Below, one piece after another: positions 52,564-62,107 of a stretch of DNA of 64,000 nt (position 1 is the first letter of the stretch; the number at the start of each line of letters is the position of its first letter). The translations under genes were made by a program, and so were the position numbers. The notes beneath the pieces were generated by a model. The model worked only from the letters and a program-made list of their open reading frames with translations. It was not told where the DNA came from and did no database searches. Origin of the DNA: Streptomyces sp. SCL15-4 (GTDB lineage: Bacteria > Actinomycetota > Actinomycetes > Streptomycetales > Streptomycetaceae); NCBI RefSeq assembly GCF_033366695.1, contig NZ_JAOBTQ010000001.1:124001-188000 (forward strand), written 5' to 3'.

Positions 52564-53099
52564 TTGGCGTCTCCCTCGGCCTGCTCGCGCGGTGCCGGGT
52601 GGAACAGTGCGAAGACGAGTGACGCGTCCGGCAGCGACGGATCGGACAGCTCCCGGTACTCGTCCGCCAGTGCCTGCAGCCGCGCCCCCAGCTGCGCGAA
52701 CTGCTCCTCGGTGAGCCGCAGATGCGCCATCCGTACATGCCGCTCGCCGTCCGCCGGCGACGCCTCCAGGTCCGCCACCGCATGCCGCATCAGCACGTCG
52801 GGCTGCCCCGCCTCGGGGTCCGGCAGCACGATCGACCGTGCGGCCATCGCGTAGTACCGCTCGGTGACCCCCCGCACCTTCCGCGTCCGTACCACCTTCA
52901 CCAGGCCGGCCCGCTCCAGCAGTCGCACGTGGTAGCTGGAACTCCCCTTCGCAAGGCCCAGCCGCTCGGCGATCTGCGTGATCGTCGCCGGCTCGAAGCG
53001 GAGCACGGCCATGATCCGGTGGCGCGTGAGGTTGGAAACGGCGCGCAGCTGCTCGTCCGTGGTGACGTGAAACGTCTCGGGAGGATCATCGGTAGGCAT
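52560..53099 (-). CDS. ArsR-type winged-helix transcriptional regulator
   Basis: 179 residues from ATG 53099. Winged-helix domain: RAVSNLTRHRIMAVLRFEPA, TITQIAERLGLAKGSSSYHV, RLLERAGLVKVVRTRKVRGV; the C-terminal part (EEQFAQLGARLQALADEYRE) is helical, as in the subgroup that controls MFS exporters. The ribosome binding site is weak, but a perfect inverted repeat lies seven bases upstream of the start. Probable autorepressor of itself and the exporter. Confidence 0.9.
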   Translation of the reverse strand: MPTDDPPETFHVTTDEQLRAVSNLTRHRIMAVLRFEPATITQIAERLGLAKGSSSYHVRLLERAGLVKVVRTRKVRGVTERYYAMAARSIVLPDPEAGQPDVLMRHAVADLEASPADGERHVRMAHLRLTEEQFAQLGARLQALADEYRELSDPSLPDASLVFALFHPAPREQAEGDAK

Positions 53100-53105
53100 G
53101 CGAGC

Positions 53106-53129
53106 AATGGTCAACGACTCTTGACCATT
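53106..53129. promoter_or_regulatory. Inverted repeat, probable operator of the regulator-exporter operon
   Basis: AATGGTCAA and TTGACCATT are perfect 9-bp arms with a 6-bp spacer, ending 7 bp before the regulator ATG. Position and symmetry fit a dimeric winged-helix repressor blocking transcription or translation initiation. Confidence 0.7.
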
Positions 53130-53369
53130 GAGCAAGGGAATTCCGCGCGGACCTCTCTCGGGACTCGTGGACAAGGCCACGAGGACTACCAGGACATCGC
53201 TGACGAAGAGGTTGATCAGGGACCGGAGGCACCGCACCGGCACTCGGCCTCGTCCACGTGGACTACGCCACGCAGAAGCGGACCGCCAAGGCGAGCGGAC
53301 GGCGCTACGCGGAGATCGTCCGCACGCACCGGCCAGGGTGCCGTCACCGGCTGATCCGGCCCGTACGCG
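53130..53369. other. Intergenic region between regulator and GH3 genes
   Basis: No supported gene; contains the promoter side of the regulator operon. Confidence 0.4.
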
Positions 53370-53414
53370 CCGAGGCCCCGCCCGCCGGAGCACGTCCGGC
53401 GGGCGGGGCCTCGG
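53370..53414 (-). terminator. Strong hairpin terminator after GH3 gene
   Basis: Perfect 20-bp G/C-rich stem (53370-53389 with 53395-53414) and a 5-base loop, about 60 bp past the GH3 stop. No U-tract, as is usual in actinobacteria. It could work in both directions. Confidence 0.85.
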
Positions 53415-53475
53415 TCGCGGTGCCGGCCGAAGGACTCCCGGCGGACCGGGCCGCCCCTCGCCGGGACCGGTCGGC

Positions 53476-55944
53476 TCAGCGGGCTTCCGTGACCGTCAGC
53501 GGGTCGTCCCACCGCAGGTCTCCCGCCGAGCGCCCGACCATGAGCCGATACGCACCGGTCTCCGTGCGCCAGCACCGGTCCGTCTCGCACCAGTGCCGCA
53601 GCGCACGGGGCCGCACGATCACCTCGGCGGTCACCGTCCCGCCCGCCTCGGCGCGGACGGCCGCGTAGCCGGCGAACCAGCGCTCCGGGCGCTCCACGGC
53701 GGACCCGGGACGTGCCAGGTACACCTGGACCACCTCGCGTCCCGCCCGCCGCCCCGTGTTGCGCAGCCCGACCCGGACCGTGAACGCGGAGCCCGCGGCG
53801 ACCCGTGCCGGCGCCTCTACGCTTTCGTACCGCCAGGTCGTGTAGCCGAGACCGTGCCCGAACCAGTACGCGGGCGCACGCCCGGACCGCAGCCAGGCCC
53901 GGTACCCGATGTGCAGGCCCTCGGCGTAGTCCAGCCGGCCTGCGACCGGCCGGGTGTCCGTGACGGGGGCGTCCGCCAGGCACGCCGCCCATGTGGTGGG
54001 CAGCCGGCCCTCCGGTTCAGCGTGGCCGAAGAGGACATCGGTGATGCCCGCGCCCGCCTCCTGCCCGGGGAACCAGACGAGCAGCAGGGCACCCACTTCC
54101 TCGCGCCAGGGCAGCTCGACCGGACCCCCGCTGTTGACGACCACGACCGTGCGCGGGTTGGCCGCGGCCACGGCACGCACGAGGTCGTCCTGCCGGCCGC
54201 CGAGAGCCAGACCGGTGCGGTCCTGTCCCTCGGTCTCGCTGTGCTCGGTGGTGCCCACGAACACGACCGCCGCGTCCGTCCGTCCGGCGGCGTCGACCGC
54301 CGCGGCGAGTGCCGTGGCAGCGTCCTCCTCGGGCGGCGCCGCGGCGAGGACCGTCGCTCGCCCGGTGCCGGCCGCGAGCCGCCGACTCGCCACAAGGTGC
54401 ACCGGCCGCTTCGACACCAGATCCGCCCGGACGATGTGCAGCGGCGGGTTGACGTGTACGACCGCCGGATCGTCCGTCCGGCACGGGAAGTCGTCGTCCA
54501 GGAGCACTTGCCCGTCGAGGCTCAGCGTCATGCGGCCGAACCCGCCCACGCCGAAGCTCCACTCCCCCGTGCGTTCGGGCCGGAGCAGTGCGCTGATCTC
54601 CACGGTGTGCGCACCCGGTACGAGCGTGGGCTCCAACTGGCGTCCGGACAGCCGTCGTTCGGAGTGCAGCTCCCGGCCCTGCGCGTCCAGCAGCCGCACC
54701 AGCACTCCCGGCGCACCCGAGCGGGGCTCCGTGCACCGGTTCGCGTCGACGGGAGACGGAGGGAGGCCGAGTGACGGACCGGGCACGTGGACCACGCGTG
54801 CCCGGCCGCGCAGCCGGCTGCGGATGCCGTCGAGAGGTGTGACGACACCCGAGGGATGGACACCCGCACTGCCACCGCCCTGGACCCGCGGCGTATCCGC
54901 ATGGGTTCCGATCACGGCGATGGTCGACAGTCCGGCCGGATCCAGCGGCAGCACGTCGTCAGCGTTGCCGACCAGTACCGATCCGGCGGCGACGGCCCGG
55001 CGCAGCAGCGCCCGGGTCGCGCGCGCCTGCACGGCCGGTCTCCGGGGCGCCGGGCCCGGGGCCAGGGCACCGACGCGGTGGGCCAGCCGGAGCAGGCGCC
55101 GGACTTTGTCATCGACGGCCTTCTCCGGCACCCGGCCGTCTTCCAGCGCGCCGGTCAGACATGTCTCCCACGGGCTGTGCGGGCCGGGCATCGCCAGGTC
55201 GAGCGCGGCGCGGGCCGGCTCCTCGGCGGTCCGTACGGCTGCCCAGTCGGAGACCACGGCGCCGTCGAAGTCCCATTCCTCCTTGAGGACGTCCCAGAGA
55301 AGGGGGCTGGCGGTCATGGTCGTTCCGTTGACCTTGTTGTAGGCGGCCATGACGAGCCACACGCCGGCCTCGACGGCCGCCTCGAACGGCGCGAGGTACA
55401 CCTCTCGCAGCACCCGCTCGGACATACGGACGTCGACCGTGAGACGTCCGGTCTCGGAGTCGTTGCCCACGAAGTGTTTGGCCGTGGCCGCGACGCCCTG
55501 ACCCTGGATGCCCCGGATCAGCGCGGTGGCGGCGCGCCCGGTCAGTTCCGGGTCCTCCGAGAAGCACTCGAAGTGGCGGCCGGCCAGCGGACTGCGGTGC
55601 AGGTTGAGTGTGGGCGCGAGGAGAACGTCCACCCCTTTGCGCACGGCCTCGGAGGCCAGCAGGCGCCCCAGCTCCTCCAGCAGGTCGTCGTTCCAGAGCG
55701 CGCCGAGGGCCGAGGCGGAGGGCAGCAGTGCGGACGTGCGCCGTTCGTCCCAGCTCTCCCCGCGCACCCCCGCCGGGCCGTCGGAGCAGACCATCTCCCG
55801 GAGCCCGATGTCCGGCTCCGCGGCCGTTCGCCACGTCGTGGCACCGGTGAGCAGACGCACCTTCCGCGCCGGACCGAGTTTGTGGATCAACCGGTCGATC
55901 AAGTCGTCGTTCATGCGGTCGTTCGCGTGGTCGTTCATCCCCAC
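53476..55944 (-). CDS. Glycoside hydrolase family 3 beta-glycosidase
   Basis: 822 residues from GTG 55944 (ATG 55938 is possible). N-terminal GH3 barrel: [49 protein letters not shown] (conserved KHF), and nucleophile Asp233 in [12 protein letters not shown]. Second alpha/beta domain ([20 protein letters not shown]), an inserted PA14-like segment (about 380-510), and a C-terminal fibronectin-like domain ([20 protein letters not shown]). No signal peptide, so it is a cytosolic enzyme cleaving imported oligosaccharides. The domain set matches PA14-containing beta-glucosidases. It may belong with the other carbohydrate genes downstream. Confidence 0.93.
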   Translation of the reverse strand: MGMNDHANDRMNDDLIDRLIHKLGPARKVRLLTGATTWRTAAEPDIGLREMVCSDGPAGVRGESWDERRTSALLPSASALGALWNDDLLEELGRLLASEAVRKGVDVLLAPTLNLHRSPLAGRHFECFSEDPELTGRAATALIRGIQGQGVAATAKHFVGNDSETGRLTVDVRMSERVLREVYLAPFEAAVEAGVWLVMAAYNKVNGTTMTASPLLWDVLKEEWDFDGAVVSDWAAVRTAEEPARAALDLAMPGPHSPWETCLTGALEDGRVPEKAVDDKVRRLLRLAHRVGALAPGPAPRRPAVQARATRALLRRAVAAGSVLVGNADDVLPLDPAGLSTIAVIGTHADTPRVQGGGSAGVHPSGVVTPLDGIRSRLRGRARVVHVPGPSLGLPPSPVDANRCTEPRSGAPGVLVRLLDAQGRELHSERRLSGRQLEPTLVPGAHTVEISALLRPERTGEWSFGVGGFGRMTLSLDGQVLLDDDFPCRTDDPAVVHVNPPLHIVRADLVSKRPVHLVASRRLAAGTGRATVLAAAPPEEDAATALAAAVDAAGRTDAAVVFVGTTEHSETEGQDRTGLALGGRQDDLVRAVAAANPRTVVVVNSGGPVELPWREEVGALLLVWFPGQEAGAGITDVLFGHAEPEGRLPTTWAACLADAPVTDTRPVAGRLDYAEGLHIGYRAWLRSGRAPAYWFGHGLGYTTWRYESVEAPARVAAGSAFTVRVGLRNTGRRAGREVVQVYLARPGSAVERPERWFAGYAAVRAEAGGTVTAEVIVRPRALRHWCETDRCWRTETGAYRLMVGRSAGDLRWDDPLTVTEAR

Positions 55945-55978
55945 CCCATGGTGTGTCGGTGACGGCTGTCCCCCGCGG

Positions 55979-56010
55979 CTGGGGCAGGCCGAGGGCCCGG
56001 CCTGCCCCAG
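55979..56010 (-). terminator. Hairpin terminator after DUF1996 gene
   Basis: 13-bp stem (55979-55991 with 55998-56010; arm CTGGGGCAGGCCG) with a 6-base loop, about 48 bp past the DUF1996 stop and 35 bp upstream of the GH3 start. Confidence 0.75.
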
Positions 56011-56057
56011 CGCGTGGCGCGCGGGAGCGGGCCGGGCCCGGTGGAACGGGCCGGCGG

Positions 56058-57140
56058 TCAGGGCAGTCGGTAGTCCTGGCCCAGGGTCGCGCCCGCTTCC
56101 GGGTGTGTCTGGTCGTAGCCGCGGGCGTCACACTGGAGACCGCCGACGATGCAGTGGTCGACCATGGCCTTGAGGGTGCGTTCCTCCCAGGCGTTGAAGA
56201 AGTCGTAGTGGAAGGAGTAGCCGCGGCCGCTGGCCAGGTGTACCCGGCTCATGTCGCCGTTGACCGGGAAGGCCATCTTGAACTCGATCATCGGCACGGC
56301 GACCGGGTGGTCGGCGGGACACATGTTGTCGTTGGTGCCGGGCTTGACGACCGGGTAGGCCATGTGGCTCTTGTGGTCCGGGGTGTCGAGGTACTTGCCG
56401 TCCCAGCAACTGGGTGCCTGGAAGCGGATGTTGAGCTGTACGTCGGCCCGGTCCGGGCAGCTCGCGGGGAAGTCGGTGTTGAAGTAGCTGTCGCCGCATT
56501 CCCAGCCCTCGACGAAGCCGCGGTGGTGACGGAACTGATCGGCGCTCTGCATCGGGTCGCCGACGACGAACCGCAGCCCCTTGGGGAAGGGCCGCACGCT
56601 GGTGTAGTCGGTGACGCCGGACTTGTAGTAGATCGTCTGGGGGCCCACGGGCAGGATCTTCTGGTCGCCCTTGTACAGCGAGGGCATCCAGTATCCCGAG
56701 GCGTCGGCGGGCGCCTTGCAGGTGGTGGCGCCGCCGTAGAGGGAGGCGGTGGTGCTGCCCGCGTTCGTCGACGTGTTGCCCATGAAGGTGTGGTCGTGGG
56801 ACTTGCCGGGCTGGCCCGGGTAGACGATCGGGTCGTCCGCGGCGGTGTGTGTGACCGAGCAGTTCGCCTGGAACTCGTGGAAGTAGCGCGACGGCGGGGT
56901 GGCCGTGGACGGTGTGACGCCCGTGACCTGCGGTACGGCCGGGATGTAGCCGTCGCCGTCCGGGTCGTCGCCGGACGCCTGTGCGGAGGCGGCCATGGTG
57001 TGCCCGGTCTGGGCGACGGTGGCGGCCGTCGTGCCGCCGGTGTCGGTGGCGGCGGAGGCGATGGTGCCCACGCCGAGGACACTGGCGAGCATGGCGGTGC
57101 CGAGGAGGAGTGCGGGGAGCCGTTTCGGACTCGATCTCAT
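56058..57140 (-). CDS. Secreted DUF1996 protein
   Basis: 360 residues from ATG 57140, with GGAGA upstream. Sec signal peptide (LPALLLGTAMLASVLGVGTI; ASA). The mature protein has the DUF1996 core: REFQ-like start (YFHEFQANCSVTHTAADDPI), SHDHTFMGN, YWMPSLYKGDQKILPVGP, and WDGKYLDTPDHKSHMAYPV with SCWDG. The many conserved His and Cys (HDH; GWECGD; MCPADHPV) suggest a metal or carbohydrate site, but no activity is established. Related proteins are abundant in secretomes of biomass-degrading fungi and actinomycetes. Confidence 0.9.
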   Translation of the reverse strand: MRSSPKRLPALLLGTAMLASVLGVGTIASAATDTGGTTAATVAQTGHTMAASAQASGDDPDGDGYIPAVPQVTGVTPSTATPPSRYFHEFQANCSVTHTAADDPIVYPGQPGKSHDHTFMGNTSTNAGSTTASLYGGATTCKAPADASGYWMPSLYKGDQKILPVGPQTIYYKSGVTDYTSVRPFPKGLRFVVGDPMQSADQFRHHRGFVEGWECGDSYFNTDFPASCPDRADVQLNIRFQAPSCWDGKYLDTPDHKSHMAYPVVKPGTNDNMCPADHPVAVPMIEFKMAFPVNGDMSRVHLASGRGYSFHYDFFNAWEERTLKAMVDHCIVGGLQCDARGYDQTHPEAGATLGQDYRLP

Positions 57141-57271
57141 GGGGGTCTCCTGCCCGTGGGGTGGGAAGAGGGCCCGCGCACACGCGCACGTGTCACGCGG
57201 GTGGTGCGATCGGTGGTGCGGTGGTGACGAGACCCTCCGGGGCCGCGTCACCGTCGTCCGGGGCACAGCCG

Positions 57272-59446
57272 TCAGCCGTAGATCCCCAGCTCGTGCAGGG
57301 AGTAGCCCCAGCTCGTGCCGCGCGCCGTCAGCTGCAGGCGCACATAGCGGGCGGAGGCGGTGACGTCGATGGTGTCCACGTCGCCGTCACCGGCGGTCGT
57401 GGAGTACACCGGACGCCAGTCGGTGCCGTCGTCGGAGACCCGCACCTCGTAGGACTTGGCGTAGGCCGGGTCCCAGACCAGTTGCAGCTTGCGCAGGGTC
57501 CTCGACGTGCCGAGGTCCACCTGGAACCACTGCGGGTCGCTCCAGTCGCTGGCCCAGCGGGTCTCGGCGCGGCCGTCGACGGCCAGCGCCGGAGCGCAGG
57601 GGCAGTCACCGTAGGACTGCTGGAAGGAGGAGGCGGTCGCCGGCCGGTTCAGCGCCAGGTCGGTCCCGTTCACCGGCGGGGCGACGACCCGGACGGACCT
57701 GGTCTCGATGCCGGCGTTGCCGTGCCCGTCCTCGGCCTGGACGTACACCTTCCACACGCCGAGTTTCTGCGGCGCGGTGACGGCGAAGTTCCCGTTGCCG
57801 GTCGAGCGCCACTGCGCCTCGACGAGCCGCTTGTCACCGCTCGCGTAGTTGCCGCTGAGGAAGACCTTGTACGTGAGCGGGTCGCCTTCGGGGTCACGGA
57901 CGTCGGCGTGCACGGTGAACTCGCCGCCGGCCGGCGCCGAGGAGGCCGGGGACACGGTCATGCCGCTGATGACCGGGCTGGTGTCGGAACCGGCCGTCGA
58001 ACCGGTGTACGCCTTCTTGACGGCGTAGTACGACAGGCGCTTCAGTCCGTCGGGCACCAGGTTGAACCAGACACCGCCGAAGTCGTGCTCGGTTCCGTAG
58101 TGGAAGAGGGTGGCACCCAGCGCCACGCCCTGGTGGCCGGTCACGCAGTTCCACGCCTTGGTGTACCCGTCCGCCTTCTGCACGTCGGTCGGCTCGTCGG
58201 GGATGCCGTTGGCGTCGTCGGGCACCTCCCACTCGCCGGCCGGACCGGTCTCGGTGATGATGTACGGCTTGGTGTAGCCCCCGTCGATCCAGTCCTGGCG
58301 GACCTTGCACACGTTGCTGTAGGAGTTCATCGCGTACAGGTCGAGGTCGGGCGCGTTGCGCTTGTAGTACGGCCAGGCACCGGTCCACGCGTCGGTGGAG
58401 GTGACCGGGTGGTCGGGGTCGATGCCGTGGATCTTCTTGGCGACGTCGTTGACGAAGCTGGTGTAGGCGTTGCGCTGGGCCTCCAGCTCGCTGCCGCTGT
58501 AGCAGTTCTGCAGTCCGAGGACCGACTCGTTGCCCACGTTCCACATCAGCGTCGCCGGATGACTCTTGTACGCGTCCACCCACTTGGCGAACTCGGCGAG
58601 CGAGTTGTTCTTGTACGTCGTGTCGGTCACGTAGTTCACGCAGCCGCCGGCCCCCGGCCCGCCGCCCGGCTGCAGCCAGAAGCCGTTGATCACGTGGATG
58701 CCGTTGGCCGCCGCGGAGTCCAGGAGCGCCTTGCTCGACGCGTCGGTGCCCCAGGTGCGGATCGTGTTGGCGCCCATGGCCTTCACGTCCGGCAGGTATT
58801 TGGGCGCGTCGGAGACCGCCGGGCCCCAGGTCACACCCTTGACGGTGTACGGCTGGCCGCCCACGGTCAGACGCCAGTCGCCCTGGGTGCCCTCGACCTT
58901 CACGGCACCCGTCGCGGGCGGCGGTGTGGTGTCACCGGCATGGCCGTAGACCTGGAACTCCCACAGCGAGTAGCCGTATCCGCCGGACCGGGCCAGGCCC
59001 TGCATCCGGACGTAGCGGCCGGTCCCGGACACGGCGATGTCGTCGGTGCCGCCGTCACCGCCGGTCACCTTCTTCAGGGTGCGCCAGTCGGAGCCGTTGT
59101 CGGACGCCTGGATCTCGTAGTCCTTGCCGTAGGCCGACTCCCACGTCAGGACGACGCGGCTGAGGTCCGACACCTGGCCCAGATCGACCTGGAGCCACTG
59201 CTGATCGCTCCACTGGCTGGCCCACCGGGTCCCGGTCGGATTGCCGTCCACCGCCGCGGCGGCCGAGTAACCATCGCCCTCCTGCGAGGACGCGGTGGCC
59301 GTCCTGCCCTGCGACAGCAGGGTATCGGCCGCGTGCGCGCCCGGCGCGACGGCGACGGTGAGCGAGGACGCGAGCAGTGCGCCCAGGACGAGAAGAGGCA
59401 CGCCGGCTCTGCGCCGGCGAAGGATGCTGGAGAGCGGTCTGGACAA
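57272..59446 (-). CDS. Secreted clan GH-A glycoside hydrolase flanked by two F5/8-type C domains
   Basis: 724 residues from TTG 59446 (GGAG six bases upstream; earlier in-frame starts would place 52 residues before the signal peptide). Signal peptide VPLLVLGALLASSLTVAVAP; discoidin-like carbohydrate-binding domain 1 (about 45-180; TRWASQWSDQQWLQVDLGQV); a TIM-barrel catalytic domain (about 200-500) with acid/base Glu307 in WNVGNESVLG and nucleophile Glu399 in YIITETGPAGEWE; an Ig-like linker; discoidin domain 2 (about 590-724; TRWASDWSDPQWFQVDLGTS). Likely a retaining beta-glucanase/glucanosyltransferase-type enzyme on extracellular glucan. A LacI-type palindrome lies in the leader at 59580. 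Confidence 0.9.
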   Translation of the reverse strand: MSRPLSSILRRRRAGVPLLVLGALLASSLTVAVAPGAHAADTLLSQGRTATASSQEGDGYSAAAAVDGNPTGTRWASQWSDQQWLQVDLGQVSDLSRVVLTWESAYGKDYEIQASDNGSDWRTLKKVTGGDGGTDDIAVSGTGRYVRMQGLARSGGYGYSLWEFQVYGHAGDTTPPPATGAVKVEGTQGDWRLTVGGQPYTVKGVTWGPAVSDAPKYLPDVKAMGANTIRTWGTDASSKALLDSAAANGIHVINGFWLQPGGGPGAGGCVNYVTDTTYKNNSLAEFAKWVDAYKSHPATLMWNVGNESVLGLQNCYSGSELEAQRNAYTSFVNDVAKKIHGIDPDHPVTSTDAWTGAWPYYKRNAPDLDLYAMNSYSNVCKVRQDWIDGGYTKPYIITETGPAGEWEVPDDANGIPDEPTDVQKADGYTKAWNCVTGHQGVALGATLFHYGTEHDFGGVWFNLVPDGLKRLSYYAVKKAYTGSTAGSDTSPVISGMTVSPASSAPAGGEFTVHADVRDPEGDPLTYKVFLSGNYASGDKRLVEAQWRSTGNGNFAVTAPQKLGVWKVYVQAEDGHGNAGIETRSVRVVAPPVNGTDLALNRPATASSFQQSYGDCPCAPALAVDGRAETRWASDWSDPQWFQVDLGTSRTLRKLQLVWDPAYAKSYEVRVSDDGTDWRPVYSTTAGDGDVDTIDVTASARYVRLQLTARGTSWGYSLHELGIYG

Positions 59447-59579
59447 GGAGTGCTCCTGACAGGTCGGTTCGGTGCGGGTGAGACCTTTCCGGGCCTGGTT
59501 CGGTGCGTCGCAGGCCTTGTCGTTCTGAAAGAGAAAACACGCGGTCGTCTCCTTGTAGGGGGATGGCAACAGGCAAGGT

Positions 59580-59595
59580 GGGAGAGCGCTCTCCC
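59580..59595. promoter_or_regulatory. LacI-family operator-like palindrome
   Basis: GGGAGAGCGCTCTCCC is a perfect 16-bp palindrome 134 bp upstream of the glycosidase start. The GAGCGCTC centre is that of CebR/LacI-family sugar repressor sites in streptomycetes (compare TGGGAGCGCTCCCA). Confidence 0.75.
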
Positions 59596-59602
59596 GCACC
59601 AT

Positions 59603-60103
59603 GCCCGGCCGTCATGTCTCGGTCAATAAGGCGGGCACGCTTTTCTTTGAGCTTGACTTAAGGTCTGGTGACTGTGCGGTGCCCCACGAGGACGAATCAC
59701 CGCCTCGGCCTGACAGTCACGTATCCACCTGACCCGAAGCCCGGCGACAGCCGCGGTCAAGGAGGCCGGGGCGGAGACACCGTCCAGCACGCATGGGCCG
59801 AGTTCGCCCGCACCGCACCGTCAGGTGGCGCGCGGCACCTGCCAGTGCGCGGGCGACGGGCCCTTGGCCGGGGAGGGCGTCGGTGCCCGACGGACCGCGA
59901 ACGCCGTGGAAGTTGATGCTGCCGTCCTGGGCCGTGTATAGGGAGCCGGCAGCGGATCGGAGCGGGTCGATGCGCGGCGCGGTGGTGTGTCGGCCTGGCG
60001 GTCGGACAGCGCCTGCCGCGGATGCCGAGCGTTACAAGCAGAGGTTGCCGGTGGCGCGCTGCCCGCGTTGCCTCGGGCGGATTCCTGGTTGCGGGCGTCC
60101 CGG
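59603..60103. other. Intergenic region upstream of the glycosidase gene
   Basis: No supported gene. An AT-rich patch at about 59640-59670 (TTGACTTAAGG) could hold the glycosidase promoter. Confidence 0.4.
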
Positions 60104-61405
60104 TCAGAGTTCGGGGTGATGGATGGGGCGGGGGTAGACGCGGTCGCCGTGTGCGTCGAAGAGCATCAGAGCCCTCATGTCCACGAGGAGAGAGAAGCGA
60201 TCACCCGGTCGGCAGTGCAGGTCCTGTTGTACGCGCAGGACGAGTTCGCCGACTCCGTAGTTGTCCGGCAGGGGTGGAGCGGGCCGGGGTGGTGCGGACG
60301 GGCGGTGGTGGAGCCCTTCGCGCAGGCGTGTGCCCACGTTGCGCAGGAGTCGGAGCGGAGAGTTCTCCTGGTGACGGTTCTGATCATGAGCGGGGGTGGA
60401 GTGGGGGACGTCCGCGCGTCGGGAGCCGATGGTGACGTGCAGCAGGGACTCGTGGCCTTGATGCTCGACGTGGGTGACCATGGCGTGCAGTCGGCGTTCG
60501 TAGGGTGCCGGGTCTGCTTCGACGCGCAGTGCTTCGGGACGCAGACCGATGAGGAGTGGCTGGCCTTGCAGGACTCGCAGCATCTGGTGGGTCGGCGCCT
60601 GGGCCAGTGGTAGCTCCTGAGCACCGAGGCTGATGGTCATGTCGCCGTTGACGGGCGCGCGGAGGGTGCCGTGCAGCAGGTTGATCTGGGGCGTGCCGAG
60701 GAAGGAGGCGACGAAGGCGTTGTCGGGGAGGCGGTAGAGGTCGGCCGGGCTGCCGACCTGCTGGAGGACACCGTCGCGCAGGACGGCGATGCGGTCGCCC
60801 AGAGCCATGGCTTCGGTCTGGTCGTGGGTGACGTAGACGGTGGTGGCTCCCGTGCGGCGTACGACGGAGAGGATCTCGGTACGCAGCCGGATGCGCAGAC
60901 GTGCGTCGAGGCTGGAAAGAGGTTCGTCCATGAGGAAGATCGAAGGGCGGCGGATGACCGCGCGGCCCATGGCGACGCGTTGGCGTTCTCCTCCGGAGAG
61001 CTGGGCGGGGGTCCGCTCCAGGAGGGAGCGGATGCCGAGGCGGTCGGCGACGGTGTCGACGGACCGGGCGATGTGTGCTTCGTCTTCGCCGCGTGCGGTG
61101 AGGGGGAAGCCGATGTTGGCGGCGGCGGTCATGGTGGGGTACAGGGCGAAGTTCTGGAAGACCATGGCCACGTTGCGTTCGCTGGCGGGCAGATCGTTGA
61201 CGGGCCGCTGATCGAGAAGCAGTTCGCCGCTGGTGATGTCCTCAAGGCCGGCGATCAGGCGGAGCAGAGTGGATTTCCCGCATCCGGAGGGACCCAGGAG
61301 GACGAGGAACTCGCCGGGGTGCAAGTGCAGTGAGACGTCGTGTACGGCCCTGTGGCCACCGGGGTAGGTCTTGCCGAGTCGCTTCAGGGTGATGGTGCTG
61401 CCCAC
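60104..61405 (-). CDS. MsiK/MalK-like ABC transporter ATP-binding protein
   Basis: 433 residues from GTG 61405, with AGGAGCC upstream. ABC ATPase: Walker A GPSGCGKST, Q-loop MVFQNFALYP, signature LSGGERQR, Walker B SIFLMDEPLSS, H-loop VTHDQTEAMAL, followed by a MalK-type regulatory OB/TOBE domain (PVNGDMTISLGAQ; LIGLRPEALRVE) that is longer than in MalK (about 370). In streptomycetes one such ATPase (MsiK) energises many sugar importers. No permease or binding protein adjoins it, so a shared ATPase role is plausible. Confidence 0.9.
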   Translation of the reverse strand: MGSTITLKRLGKTYPGGHRAVHDVSLHLHPGEFLVLLGPSGCGKSTLLRLIAGLEDITSGELLLDQRPVNDLPASERNVAMVFQNFALYPTMTAAANIGFPLTARGEDEAHIARSVDTVADRLGIRSLLERTPAQLSGGERQRVAMGRAVIRRPSIFLMDEPLSSLDARLRIRLRTEILSVVRRTGATTVYVTHDQTEAMALGDRIAVLRDGVLQQVGSPADLYRLPDNAFVASFLGTPQINLLHGTLRAPVNGDMTISLGAQELPLAQAPTHQMLRVLQGQPLLIGLRPEALRVEADPAPYERRLHAMVTHVEHQGHESLLHVTIGSRRADVPHSTPAHDQNRHQENSPLRLLRNVGTRLREGLHHRPSAPPRPAPPLPDNYGVGELVLRVQQDLHCRPGDRFSLLVDMRALMLFDAHGDRVYPRPIHHPEL

Positions 61406-61449
61406 GGGGCTGGCTCCTGGGGTGTGGTGGGGCTGCGAGCGGGCGTCGG

Positions 61450-61971
61450 TCAGCTGGTGAGTTCGTCGGCTGTGACGGCCAGGCAGGCGGCGATCAGGAC
61501 GAGGTTCTTCAGGACGTACTGACCGTCGAGGGTGGGGATGCCGTGATGCCACATGGCGTCGGGGAGCAGGATCAGGGAGGAGAGCACACCGCTCATGTGG
61601 GCGTAGAAGGCGGCGAGGGCGTGGCGTAGGAGGATGCCCGTGATCAGGGCCAGGCCGATCAGGGTCTCGGCTGTGCCCAGCAGCGGCAGGGACGCCTGGG
61701 CGGGCACCAGGCCGCCGGTCAGCTTGGTCATGGTCCGGATGGCGATGTGCTCGGCGGGGCTGGTGGCGGGAAAGAGTTTGAGGATGCCGAACCAGCAGTA
61801 GATGACGCCTACGCTGACGCGCAGGATGGTGAGGCTGCCGGGCCGGTAGCGCTCGGCTGCCCGGTGCAGCGCGGCTGCATACCGGTGGCGGTGCGGGGGC
61901 GGCGGCAGGGAACGGGGACGGCGCGGGTGTGGGTGACGGGCGCGGGTGGGCGGTGTGCCTCGGCGGGCCAT
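61450..61971 (-). CDS. DoxX-family membrane protein
   Basis: 173 residues from ATG 61971, behind GGAGGCG. A basic N-terminus of about 45 residues precedes four transmembrane helices (LTILRVSVGVIYCWFGILKL; LIGLALITGILLRHALAAFY; SGVLSSLILLPDAMW; VLKNLVLIAACLAVTA) in the DoxX/DoxD pattern, a small quinone-linked redox membrane family. It is transcribed 45 bp before the ATPase gene in the same direction. It flanks the lytic polysaccharide monooxygenase gene on one side. Confidence 0.82.
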   Translation of the reverse strand: MARRGTPPTRARHPHPRRPRSLPPPPHRHRYAAALHRAAERYRPGSLTILRVSVGVIYCWFGILKLFPATSPAEHIAIRTMTKLTGGLVPAQASLPLLGTAETLIGLALITGILLRHALAAFYAHMSGVLSSLILLPDAMWHHGIPTLDGQYVLKNLVLIAACLAVTADELTS

Positions 61972-62032
61972 CCGGCGCCTCCAGACCGGTTACCGGCGCA
62001 GCACTGGCTGCGGGTGGTGGAAGTGTGGGGAA

Positions 62033-62072
62033 GGCCCCGCGAGGAGCGATTGCTCGGTGCGCTCGCGGGGCC
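62033..62072 (-). terminator. Hairpin terminator after the LPMO gene
   Basis: 11-bp stem GGCCCCGCGAG (62033-62043) with CTCGCGGGGCC (62062-62072); the 18-base loop contains a smaller GAGC-GATT-GCTC hairpin. It lies 36 bp past the LPMO stop. Confidence 0.75.
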
Positions 62073-62107
62073 GGCGTGCGGGTGTTGCGAGGTGCGGGTC
62101 GGCTGGG

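Noticed and set aside
56981..59629. An 882-codon plus-strand frame opposite the discoidin glycosidase
   Set aside because: Low-complexity shadow; the minus strand has a signal peptide, catalytic motifs and binding modules.
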